DNA from: Pelargonium cotyledonis
Lineage: Eukaryota; Streptophyta; Magnoliopsida; Geraniales; Geraniaceae
Assembly (NCBI GenBank): GCA_036897625.1
Contig: JAYMTA010000098.1
Location: forward strand, 1 to 41,862
Length of the DNA stretch: 41,862 nt
Direction: 5' to 3'
Made by a program: the position numbers and the translations under genes. The notes beneath the pieces were generated by a model. The model was given only the letters and a program-made list of their open reading frames with translations. It was not told the origin of the DNA and did no database searches. Position 1 is the first letter of the stretch; every line of letters begins with the position of its first letter. This document shows, piece by piece, positions 20,303-30,950 of this stretch.

Positions 20303-21961
20303 CTACGCTTGCTTATAAAAAAATAAAAATAAAAACTCTACACTGGTCTTGGAACTGGATGGTGAGTATCTTATTCCATCTTCCTCATCACTCACATCTT
20401 CTTCTTGAGCTTTTCCCCAAATCACAGCATAAAACCCAACTGTTATAATTATTGCTCCCACAACACTGCAATGTTTAACCATGCAAAAAAATAAGCCAGA
20501 ATACAGAAAAAAACAATGGTGAGAGTGAGCAAAAAAGCTGAAGGCTTCTCAATATATGTACCTGCCAATGGTGAGAGGGTCTCCAAGGAACAAAATGCCC
20601 AAAACAGCTGCAATAGCAATCGACAATGGCTTGAAACTAGCCATATAGACCGGCCCTTTCAGGCGTATACTCCAAGATTGAACTATAGTACTGAATGCTG
20701 GCCCAAAAATTCCCTGAAACAGAGTAAATATTTAGTCATTCCAAAACTATACTACTGATATCACATATGCCAATCATTTCCTGTTTTATGTAGTAGTTTC
20801 TTACTGCGTAAACAATGGCGACTGTTGCTATATCAGATCTTAATCCATAAGAACTCATGTTTCTTTCGGATATGAAGCATATGGGTGCTGCTATAATGGC
20901 TACACTGAAGGTGTACAAGAAGGATACCATTAGCTCTGCCGGGTAAATCTTCAAAACATGTGCCTGTAAATGTAATCCAAGAATATATGTTTATATCAGA
21001 AAGCTTTAATGGTGGTTGTGTTTGGTTTGATGGTAAACAATTCATCAAAAAATACCTGAAAGATGAACCAGAAGGAAAACAGAAGATACTGGGTAGTGGG
21101 TAGCAACTAACAAACCACCAATGACCCAATCGGTCTGTGACTGATCCAAACCAAGAAGCTGATAAAATGATGTGGAGGAACTTGGAGATGTAGTGGATAA
21201 AATTGTTGGGCCCTTGTATAGAACCACTATCAATGCGCCTGATATTGACACTATGGTGCCCAAAATCTTGGCACGAGTTCTCCAGCTTCTCGGATTCAGC
21301 TTTTCCATCCTTCATAAGGTCATATTCAAATTCAACCAGAGAAAATATATGAAAACTTGGTGATGGTATTGGTTTAGCCATGAAATCTTGCATTCAAGAA
21401 TGAGATAGAACCTGAAGATGATGGCGAGTATGAAGGTAAAAGGAGCTGAGAGGTTGCTGATGGTCGAAGAAAGGGTGGGCGAGCTGTATTCTATGCCTTT
21501 AAATCCGATCATTTGAGCTGATAGCCTGCCCACCCAACAATCATCAATCAACAATCATGTGTTTCATCATCTATCAGTATTTTCTTGAATTCTATCAGAT
21601 GAAAATAAGTAAAAATCAGTTCATTTGTGTACCCAATCAATCCAAGAAGAAAGATTTTGCAAAGGATAGAGAAACTTAATGGAGGCAGCACTTTTTTCCT
21701 GCAAAACAAGTGAAGATTTCAGACACGTAATTGGTGTGGCAACTAGATAATTAATCAGTAGAGGATGTAAGATATGTAAAAGATGAGTGGCAGAGGAGAA
21801 GAAGAAGGCTAGAAAACTCATATGTGTAGAGGATGAACACATAGTAGCTCATCCCTTGCAAAGATGGGGCTTTGAATAGCGTTTTGACACCAACGTTGGT
21901 GCTTTCTACAGAAACCATAGCCATGAAAGGCAAAACATCCTTGTAGCAGTATCTCCTGATT

Positions 21962-21966
<5 letters not shown>
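20303..21966 (-). pseudogene. W8: WAT1-related transporter pseudogene
   Basis: Exons: 1 (about 21776-21966, start [17 protein letters not shown]), 2 (21633-21698), 3 (21412-21525), 4 (21056-21309), 5 (20805-20963), 6 (20562-20713), 7 (20303-20465). Exon 1 has lost one base (compare W7), and its splice donor is gone: the text reads TTTTACATATC where W7 has TTTTACAG|GTATG. Exon 4 carries a 7-bp tandem duplication (tgggtag, about 21090-21105), making it 254 instead of 247 nt and out of frame. In exon 7 a deletion has removed the normal end, so a different C-terminus would be read. Exons 2, 3, 5 and 6 are in frame. It cannot give a normal transporter. Confidence 0.83.

Positions 21967-22006
<40 letters not shown>
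21964..22006. repeat. (CT)n microsatellite in the 5' leader of W8
   Basis: About 20 CT units immediately upstream of the W8 start codon (read as GA repeats on the gene strand). Absent from the matching place in the other copies. Confidence 0.85.
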
Positions 22007-22009
<3 letters not shown>

Positions 22010-22354
22010 GACCTTCTTGGTGTAGCTTCGAATTCTATATATATAGACTGCTTATGATTGCTTGATGAGCATTTCAAAGTCAGTATATTAAATGATATAA
22101 AAATCTATCCATTACGGTTCTCATAGACAGTTGTACTTAATTTGGAAATTGCCAAAACTAGTACATACTCTTTGCTTCTCTGCCTCTCGGGTCAAAACTA
22201 GTACCTCATTTCATGTTTATTCCAGTGGACTTTCTGTAAAGAAAAGAAAAACTAAAAAAGTCAACTTATAGTTCAATTGATTCCTTGAGTACCTTCAAAA
22301 CTTGCACTTCTCATTAGCTGACTTCGAAAACTAACTCCGGCGATATGTCACTGT

Positions 22355-22800
22355 CTAATTTGGCCTGCCACGATGTTCCTTGCAGCATAAAATGCAAACG
22401 AGAGCTCCAATCAAACTGCAGAAATATTATATTGAATCTTGATTAATAATTAGAGAATAGAAAACAAGAGTGTCGGTCGTAAGATTCTTTTTGACTCAGC
22501 CTACAGCACAAAAGTCGTTGGAAGTTACACATAACAGTTCTAACAAGCATAAATGATCTGCTGATGGAATCAGGATAGCATTTTTAGGATTTACCTGCAA
22601 ACATGAGGGGTTTCAGTTTCACCAAGAAACATCATCTCCATGACCACTTGCTTGAAGCCATTTTCATCTTCTCATTTACAAAAGTGGGGTCTTTAAATCC
22701 CTCTCAGTGCTCAAGTCTCTTTCTTTGGCCTACCTATACATCACATCATGAATCCCAACACATTATTGGCTTATTACTATATATGGCTCCAACCAGAATT
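22355..22800 (-). pseudogene. Relics of W11-type exons 7 and 6, right of W8
   Basis: 22360-22419 matches W11 exon 7 and 22594-22655 matches W11 exon 6, with the same 6-bp extra (cagttt) as the relic beside W7. A second exon 7-like stretch follows at 22718-22800. The block is a near-duplicate of 17785-18170. Confidence 0.75.
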
Positions 22801-23533
22801 GCAAATTTTATTATTTAATCTTGGTTACTGGTTTATTCCCAAGAATATTATTTACACAAAAACAAAGTCTCACCTACTACAAGATTCTCACTGACTCAGC
22901 CTTCCATTGAAAATATCATTGTTTATGTCCTCCCAAGTAGACATTACTGCTTGGAAGCCAAATTTAATAGAAACCGTAATTACATATACTTTAAAATATA
23001 GATAAGTTAGTTAGGGTTGGACATTATCTGGTATACCTGCTCTTGTTGTAACATACAAAAAAATTGATGTAATCGGGATAGTATTGCAACAGCAGTCACA
23101 GAGGCTTGGAAATGTCTTGCCAACACAGACCTCTTCTTGTGTGAGGATATGCTGATACAGAACACAGTCCCTGCTACTGGCTGATCTGAAAGCAAAACTG
23201 AGCACCACAAGCTTGTTAAAAATAAAAAATCACAAGTGGGGTTAAATTTTGTCCTCCCAATTTGGTTTTAATCCCTTATCACATATGCATGTGATTTGTT
23301 CTGCAAATTCGGTACAACTTCTTTACAATATGTGCAGTCAAGGCTTGAAATGTTCAGTAATAATTACAATTACATCCCTTGGTTGTGCCACTCAACAAAA
23401 CAATGGAAATACATTAACCTTTGAGTCTTGCAGAATAGTCTGCAATCACAAGAACTCTAGCCAAGGTTGTATTTGATACATTATTTCAACAGACTAATTA
23501 GAGATTCGCCGCAGATGTATGGTACACTAGTAC
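22801..23533. other. Spacer between the W8 relics and W9
   Basis: To about 22990 it matches 18180-18390. After that there is sequence with short frames on both strands, and from about 23225 a partly shared 3' flank (ttttgtcctcccaatttggt) that also occurs near 15670 and 24700. No gene. Confidence 0.45.
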
Positions 23534-23967
23534 CTATAATTGTTCAACTTTATGGCTTTGCAACAGAGGGGTTTCAGAATTAGATGAAGATCTAATGGAA
23601 CCAAAGCCATGTTGCTCACCCATCTCTTCTTTAGCTTTTCCCCGTAGCACAGCATAAAACCCTAGTAATATTGTTACCCACAGACCTGCAATATGATAGC
23701 AACAATGGAAGATCACAAAACAGGCTTCGTTTTCTTGAAAATTTGAGCATAAACAATACCAATTATAGAATCCAAAAACATGGGAAAAGCAAAAATGAGA
23801 GGAGAGACGAAGACTGAATACCTGCCAAGGTAGAGAGCATCGCCAACGAACATGACACCCAAAACAACAGTAATAGCTAGTGGCTTGACACTTGATACAT
23901 AGACAGGCCCTTTCAAGTGCAGACCCCACGAGTGAACCATGGTACTAAAGGATGAACCAAAACATCT
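23534..23967 (-). pseudogene. W9: WAT1-related 3' fragment (exons 6-7)
   Basis: Exon 6 (23822-23967) is in frame: [20 protein letters not shown] and [15 protein letters not shown]. It is two codons shorter than usual. Exon 7 (23534-23685) encodes GFYAVLRGKAKEEMGEQHG and the family end [11 protein letters not shown], but its start is one base out of phase with exon 6. Exons 1-5 are absent upstream. Its closest relative is W3, with which it shares a GDAL-(H/Y)-LG motif. No functional product is expected. Confidence 0.75.
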
Positions 23968-24809
23968 CTGAACATACCATTATATGTAGCTCATTTCGTT
24001 CACATTAATTCAATGTGGGGCATGATACATTAGTGCCGATTGGTCTTCCACTACTAAAAGGTGGACCTTGTTAGTAGGATTTCACTTGCAACATTATATG
24101 TGCTTATTTCTTTGAAGAATTGTTGAAAGAACAAGGCATTCTCAGTATAGAATTAGATGTCTCATCATGATACGATTTCATGGTCTGCAACCAGCTTATG
24201 ATTTCGAGGGGAACATAGAATTCTATATTGAGATTGCCCTGTTCTTTCAATGAAACTTTTTTCTGATTCTCCCTCCTTGGCTAATCTTATTGAACTTCAT
24301 ATCCATAAGTGTTTCAAACCAAGATTACAAAACTTTCCTTTTCTCCTCCTTTTTGCTTTATAAAAGTGGGGCCTCCAACAGTTTAGACTGATCCAAGATG
24401 GAACAAGGGTTGGTGTCAAGTCTCTTTCTTTGGAATTGCTATTTCCATACCACAACATCAATTCCAAGACCAGAAACAATTATTTCTCCGGCCAAATTGC
24501 ACAAATATATAATTGAATCTTTATTACAGGCTAAATCCCAGTCCCCACAATTGACTGAACTGAAGACAAAACTGATCATCACAAGCTTATTACAATTGCA
24601 ACAAACATAATAAATATCATGATGTCTCATATCCACCAATTATGTTGCTTTGTCTTCTAAGGTAAAGACTATTATGGTGCAATTCAAGTTTGTCCTTCCA
24701 ATTTGGTGTGTTTTATTCTGCAAATTTGACCTTGAGCCTTGGATACTAGTTTCACTTTGATGTGTCGTGACATTAAAATAATTGTTTTCCAATAATGGAA
24801 ACAACTACA
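23968..24809. other. Spacer right of W9
   Basis: No exons of W9 continue here. Short echoes of neighbouring duplicated flanks occur: tcatgatacgatttca with gtctgcaaccagcttatgat at about 24170-24205 also occurs at about 19870-19910, and gtgtcaagtctctttctttgg at about 24412 also occurs near 9270. These mark an older duplicated segment. No gene. Confidence 0.45.
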
Positions 24810-24998
24810 TTTCTTCAACTTCATAGCTTTATTACAACAAAGGATTCTTGGAACTAGATGAGATATGTTCTCAACTTCTCATGTTGCTAAACTCATGTTC
24901 CCCACTTGTCTCTTCTTCTTTTTCTTTTTCTTTTGCTTTTAGATATATTACAGTCTAAAACCCAACTGATACTATACTTCTATTGCCCCAACAGCACA
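24810..24998 (-). pseudogene. Relic WAT1-related exon 7
   Basis: The minus-strand reading VSVGF-stop-TVIYLKAKEKE, then EETSGEHEFSNM and ISSSSKNPLL, is the tail of a decayed WAT1-related exon 7, with stops inside. A possible exon 3 echo (atgcctttgtatct) lies at about 25140. It represents a further lost copy between W9 and W10. Confidence 0.6.
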
Positions 24999-25547
24999 GC
25001 AAGCAAAATTAAAATGAACTCTAGAAACATAAAAATTCAAGCACAAGCTAACTAATGTGTTCATTCTGCTAGAACTAAATAAGAGATCAGTGAGGATTTT
25101 AAACAATATCTACAAACATGGCCGTCAATGGCCTCATATATGCCTTTGTATCTCCATGCCATCTCAATCTAACTAATAACATGCACATTTAGTTTGAATT
25201 TTTAGGGACATCACAGGTTTATGTCATTTTGGTATAAAATGGTTTTATCTCATCATTTGCAGCAGTTCTTTTTCTCATCCAAATTTGATTATAGGATTAA
25301 ATGTTTTACCATTTTGTTTGGTACTCCAGAATCCATGTAAATTTAGTTGGACATATGACAAAGGTTTGTCCAACAAACTAATACAGTCAAAGATGATAAT
25401 TCATTGATATTCATAAGAATAGCACAATATAGAAGCAAATGAATTAGTTCAAACCTACTGTTGCTTACTGAATGATATTACATTGATGGGAGCCTTCAAC
25501 ATGCGACAAGGTTGATGTTGACAGTGCTGAAATGCTGTTGGCTTCCT
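24999..25547. other. Spacer left of W10
   Basis: AT-rich sequence with only the weak exon 3 echo near 25140. Nothing else recognised. Confidence 0.45.
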
Positions 25548-27248
25548 TCATTTGCAAATATTCACATCTACATTTTGGCTTTGTAACAAAGGAGTCTTGG
25601 AATCGGATGAGGAGGATCTTCCTGTACTAACTCCATGTTCCTCACTCGAATCTTCTTCTTTCGCTTTTCCCCAAATGACAGCATAGAATCCAACTGATAG
25701 AATTATTGCTCCCAAAACACTACAATTTTAACGAGACAAAAGCGAGCAAAACAGAATAAATTTTAAGAAATATTCAGCCAAAAAGCAATGCGAAGAGTGA
25801 AAAAAAATATATTTTAAAAAAAATTTTAAAAAAAAAAAACAATACTTGCTATACCTGCCAATGGTGAGAGCATCCCCGAGGAACATGATACCCATACCAG
25901 CTGCAATAGCAATTGACAATGGCCTGAAAATTGCTACATAGACTGGCCCTTTCAAGCGCATGCCCCATGAATGAACTACGGTACAGAATGGCCCAAAAGT
26001 TCCCTGAAGCAGAAACATAGATATTATTCCACAACTAGACTTGCGATATCACATCTCTATCATGTGCTACATATAAATGTCATGTTTGTGTAACGGTAAC
26101 TTACTGAGTATACAATGGCGACTGTTGCTATATCATATCTTAATCTCAAAAAACTCAGGTTACTTTCTGATATATAGCATACTGGTGCTGCTATAATGGC
26201 CACACCCAAGTTGTACAAGAAGACTACAATTAGCTCTACCGGGTACATCTTTATAACTTGTGCCTGTAAAAACATGTAGATATATCAGAAATATGTGGAG
26301 GATATGTTCGGTTTAATGTATATGTTTTCAAAGGAAAATACCTGAAAGATGTACCAGAAGGAAAGCATAAAATACTGGATAGCAAGTAAGAGACCACCAA
26401 TGACCCATTGGGTCTGCAATGAACCCAGAGGCTGATGAAATGATATGAAGGGAGTTGGAGATGTTGAGGATAAAATTGTTGGACCTTTGTATAGAACCAC
26501 TATCAATGCACCTAGTATTGACACTATGGTGCCCAAAATTTTAGCACGAGTTCTCCACTTTCTCAGGTTTAGCTTTTCCATCCTTTATTAGGCCAGACGC
26601 AACCAGAAAAATAGAGTTAAAACTAGCAGATGATTATGAAAGTTTGCATTGAAGAAGAGGAAGACAGAACCTGAAGATGACAGCGAGTATGAAGATGAAA
26701 GCAGCTGAGAGGTTGCTAATGACTGAAGAAAGTGTGGGAGAACTGTATTCTATGCCCTTAAATCCAATCATTCTAGCGGATAACCTGCTCACCCAAACAT
26801 GGTTAATAAATATTCTTCTATTGGATTTACTTTGTCAATGTTTATCTTGAATCCAATCAGATGAGGAAAGTATAATCAATTTATTTGTGTACCCAAGCAT
26901 TCCAAGAAGGAAGATTCTGCAGATGATAGAGAATGTTAATGGAGGCAGCACTGTTTTCCTGCAAATACACATCAGTTTCAGGTGGAGCAAAAGTAACGAA
27001 TGTGTACATCTGTTGTAGATACTATACAACTAGATGATAAAAGATACACAAACATACCTGTGAAAGATGAAGGACAAAGAAAAGAGAACAAGACTACCAA
27101 TTGCATAAGTGTAGAAGATGAATGCATAGTAGTTCATCCCGTTCAAAGTTGCTGCTTTAAATAGTGTGTTTAATCCTACAGTGGTGCATTCTGCAGTAAC
27201 CATGCCCATGAATGGCCCAACTTCCTTGTACCAGTATCCACTTGCCAT
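25548..27248 (-). CDS. W10: intact WAT1-related (EamA/DMT) transporter
   Basis: Seven exons: 27058-27248, 26893-26958, 26671-26784, 26342-26582, 26105-26263, 25855-26003, 25548-25719. They total 1092 nt, 363 aa, without stops and with canonical splice sites (the exon 7 acceptor is TAG). The start [16 protein letters not shown] aligns with the sister starts. The first EamA repeat includes [19 protein letters not shown] and [17 protein letters not shown]. The second includes [36 protein letters not shown] and [14 protein letters not shown]. The Ser-rich tail ends [11 protein letters not shown]. Exon 6 is one codon shorter than in W5. It is expected to be a ten-helix membrane transporter of amino-acid or auxin-like solutes, with the substrate unknown. 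The 5' flank is followed directly by intact W11, the arrangement from which the relic-bearing units seem to derive. Confidence 0.9.
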
Positions 27249-27678
27249 TTCTCTTTCGAGCACAGTTTCTCTATTTCTTGTTTATATGTTTTCTACTGTT
27301 CCCAAAATATGATTGATCGAATGAAGAGCATACCAAAGTCAGTAGATTTAACAAATATATGAGATTCCCCTTCAGTCTGTCATATACTTAATTTGGAATT
27401 TTCCAAAAGATTGTACATTTATTTCAGTGATTATGTATAATACAACAAAACAATTATAAATATATGGTAGGGACCTGAAGCATACAACTCTGAGCTAAGA
27501 ATTCTGTGTGTTTTTAAAACAAGCTGACAAACTTTATTCTACTTCACCTTAGCTAACTTCACTAAACTCTGAAGATATTGTTTTTACATTTGTCATATGC
27601 TTTGAAAGTAATCCTGATAATTTGATTTGATTCTTCTCTCTCCTTTTTTTTTTTTTTTTTTTTTTATTTCTCCTTTTA
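27249..27678. other. W10 promoter side and W11 3' flank
   Basis: About 430 bp. Parts (agtcagtagatttaa; acttaatttggaa) match the 5' flanks of W7 and W8. A long T-run at about 27643-27665 lies just beyond the W11 stop. No gene. Confidence 0.5.
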
Positions 27679-30174
27679 TCACGGGCTTGGCAGGAGAGGA
27701 GTCTTTTGGGTGGATGGTTCCAAGATGCGAGACTTTCCTGTCACAATGTATCTTTCTTTTGCCTGCCCCCACATGACAGCATAAAATCCAAGAGTAATTA
27801 CAAGTGCTCCGATCAAACTGCAGGAATATTATGTACAATCTCCATTATTATTGCATAGCTCTATGGAATAATAAATAGATAAAAACAAGAACTGGTGATT
27901 GAGAATGTGAGTCTCGTTAACTCAGCATCAACTACAACTTGTTGGATGCAAAATCTAATGAAACCAGGATAGCATTTTTAGAATTTACCTGCCAACATGA
28001 GGGGTTTCACCAAGAAACACCACTCCCATGACCACTGCAATGGCAGTCCCCAAAGGCTTAAACAGGGCTACAAAAACAGGCCCCTTCTTCTCCAGACACC
28101 ATGGGAAAATGCTGTTGCGGAACACAGTCCCACAAATTGCCTGAATTCAAGCCAAAATTATACACTCTGAAATTGCTATTGGTACAATAAAAAAGGTTGT
28201 TATAGATGCTTCATGTTCAAATAAAATCTGTGATGGAGTCCATCACGAAAATCATACCGCATAGAGAACAGCAGTCAGCTCAATGCCCGGATGCATTGTC
28301 CAAGCGCTCAAGTTACTTTCTACAACTAGAGAGATGACCGCACATTGGATGGTCCCAAACAAGCAGGAGAAAAATATCAGTGTCATTTTCTCTGGGTACT
28401 CTTTGACAACAACTGCCTAAAAATATGCTTCAAGATTAGTTTCCCTCAGAAGACCTTCAGCTGGTTTCCAAATGAATCAAAACCCAAACTTAAGAGCAGG
28501 AACCGGAAGTGTAATGGCATTGATTTGTTTTTTGGGGTGCATCAGTAGATGAATTACCTGAGCAACATTCCAGGTTGAAGACGAGAGACAAGTGATTAAA
28601 AGGAGAAGACCTCCAAGAACCCAGTTAGATTTTTGATCGAGAGAAAGCTGAAGAGGTGAGCTAGTTGGTGATGAAACTGCTAAAATTGGGGGTCCCTTGT
28701 AAAATGTCACTATGAATGCCCCTGATATTGACACTAAGGTGCCTATGACTTTGGCCAGATTGGTTGAGCTTCTCAGAGTCACCTTTTCCATCCTAGAAAT
28801 TCAAAGAGATTCTATGAAAAGCAAAAGGTCTAAAAATGAAAATTTTACTCAGAATCAGCACACATCCTATAAATTTACAGTTTTTATGAAGAAAACCAAA
28901 AAAGAGTCTGAGAATGCAAATGTTACTGAGCGTTAAAAGACGTCAATCAATAACAATTTCATTCATTTAAACTATAGTCTGAACTCTGAAGGGGTTCGTT
29001 CGTTAAAATTTTGGCAAAAAGTTATTTGAAATGGTAGCTTATTTGAGGGAAGACAATTTTTTTTTTTTTTTTTTGAAAGATGAGGAAAGACAAAAAAAAA
29101 ATTTAATATGCTAATTTTTTTAGAAATTTACCTGAAAATAGCCAAGGGAATGGCCCTTCAGATTTTGTGTAGAAGGGAAAATTTATAAATAATTGAAAAG
29201 AACCATGAGAAGTCTTATAATTAATTAATTAACTAATTAATATATAATTAGGCCATTAAATCAGCAAAGAGGATGAGGAGTCTCAGCCATGGCTAATTGG
29301 CTAAGACTCTCAGCCAAGACACATAGAAAACGGATCCGGACGGAGCACTCCGCGCCCAAAAATTCACTGGTGCGGGTATGGGTGTAAGGCGGGTATGGGT
29401 GTAAATCACTGACGTGGCATCACCTAATTGGCCATAATTAAATGGCTGAGAGTCTCAGCCATTTAACCATGGCTGAGATTCTTTTTTCTCTATCAGCAAA
29501 AGTATCATCATGCAGAAACTCTGTTTGCTTGCATATAAATGCTATGGCTTCAATCCAAAATAATTAAATAAAATATCATAGATTCCACCACCACTCCATC
29601 ATCAATGGTCCTACCTGAAAATGACTGCAAGCAAGAAAGTAAACCCAGGAATTAGGTTTCCCAAAGCCGCTGCCAGAGTTGGGGAGCTGTATCTGAGACC
29701 CAAATTCGAAAAAATCTGCACCAAACAGATCCTGTAATATATAGTCAATTCATCAGCACAATGAAATATCCCAAGTTGCAGATATGATCAGATGAACTTA
29801 AGTCACAGTGAGTGGGCTGTATTACCCGAGTAGGCCGAGGATGAAGAATCTACCAAGAAGAGAGAGAGTGAGAGGAGGTCCTGTACTTCTGCAGGTAAGC
29901 AACAAGAATTAGATAAAAGTAGTTAATTATAATTTCAAGAAAAGCAAAAAAAAATTACTGAATCTGCAAGAAGAAGAAGAAACCTGCATCTGTGGAAGAT
30001 GAAGAAAGGGAAGAGAATGAAGGTGCCAAGGGCATTATAGTAAACACAATAAACCAAGCTGCTCATGCCACTTGTCATGGCTGCTTTACTTAGTGTCACC
30101 ATACCAATCTCACCAATCTCCAGTGTTACCATAACTGCAAAGGGCAGTGCACCCATCAAAAACTCCATCCCCAT
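27679..30174 (-). CDS. W11: intact, divergent WAT1-related transporter
   Basis: Seven exons: 29984-30174, 29826-29888, 29615-29731, 28558-28792, 28258-28416, 27989-28140, 27679-27817. They sum to 1056 nt, 351 aa, open throughout, with GT-AG introns. The start is [15 protein letters not shown]; an upstream in-frame extension lacks family resemblance. It differs from W1-W10 at many sites: [20 protein letters not shown] in exon 1, [20 protein letters not shown] in exon 3, [14 protein letters not shown] in exon 4, [20 protein letters not shown] in exon 5 and [12 protein letters not shown] in exon 6. It therefore represents a separate subfamily clade. The C-tail is shorter and lacks the acidic Ser-rich block. 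Intron 3 (822 nt) holds a Mutator-type MITE. Membrane localisation and solute export or import are inferred from the family only. Confidence 0.9.
29269..29491. mobile_element. Mutator-type MITE in W11 intron 3
   Basis: A 223-bp element whose ends share TCTCAGCCATGG in inverted orientation, with further inverted matches inward (TTGGCTAAGACTCTCAGCCA against GGCTGAGAGTCTCAGCC). It is flanked by identical 9-bp direct repeats, ATCAGCAAA, at 29260-29268 and 29492-29500. A 9-bp duplication is typical of Mutator elements. The core contains a short direct repeat (gcgggtatgggtgtaa, twice). It has no coding capacity and lies well clear of the splice sites. Confidence 0.75.
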
Positions 30175-30950
30175 CCTCTTTCTTTCTATATGAACTTTAC
30201 TCAAGATTTGATGCAGGTGAGAGACTTGAGAGAAGTTTGCTTCAGCCAGTAAATAGACAATTCTACAATCAGTGGAAGCAGTAAAATCATATGTGATTTG
30301 GCAACTTCTTGGCTTTTGGGTAGATGAAATGAAATACATGAGGATGTTTCTGTCTTGTTTATTTATCATAACTGATGTTGTCAGATAGGCAATTGAGCAG
30401 TAGTCACATGGTTGAGAAGAGGTGATATTTCAAGTTACCTTCCAGTTGTTGAACTTCTGGATCTGCCAAAAAAATATCACACTTTTCTACCAATATCAAG
30501 AGCTTCCCATCACATAACATTTCTATTACTCTATCCAATAACCAAGTAACCAACTGATTAATATGCATCAGTGAGTGTTACCAATTTGCTTCTACATGGT
30601 TCACATCAGATAGTTACATTACATAGATAGGGTTCAAGGCTTGAGTGGAAGAATAGCAAGTGTCCGGTACAGACAACATGAAACTATGGATAACGATAGA
30701 TGTATCATTTACCTGAACACTGCTCCATGTCGAAACCCAATGATAAATTAACAAAGCAAATTCATATTATTAATTACCTCATCTTTTTCTTGCCAAGCAT
30801 CAAGGATATGTAGAAAAGAGGAATATTACACCAAAACTCCATCTGCCCTCTTTATCTAATTGCATATCTACAAATAAATATTTTTCCACTCAGGAAATGG
30901 AAGGGAAAAGTGTACACAAAATCATCAAATATCATATGGTATAACAGTGT
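30175..30950. other. Intergenic region between W11 and XPG
   Basis: 776 bp holding the W11 promoter/leader and the 3' UTR of the XPG gene (both genes point left). I recognise no conserved motif. The in-frame extension upstream of the W11 ATG (to 30369) shows no domain. Confidence 0.5.

Noticed and set aside
20833-21393. 186-aa minus-strand frame
   Set aside because: It is the shifted reading of W8 exons 4 and 5 running through an unspliced intron, not a separate gene.
30175-30369. Upstream in-frame extension of W11
   Set aside because: It lacks any match to the family N-terminus. The conserved start is the methionine at 30172-30174.
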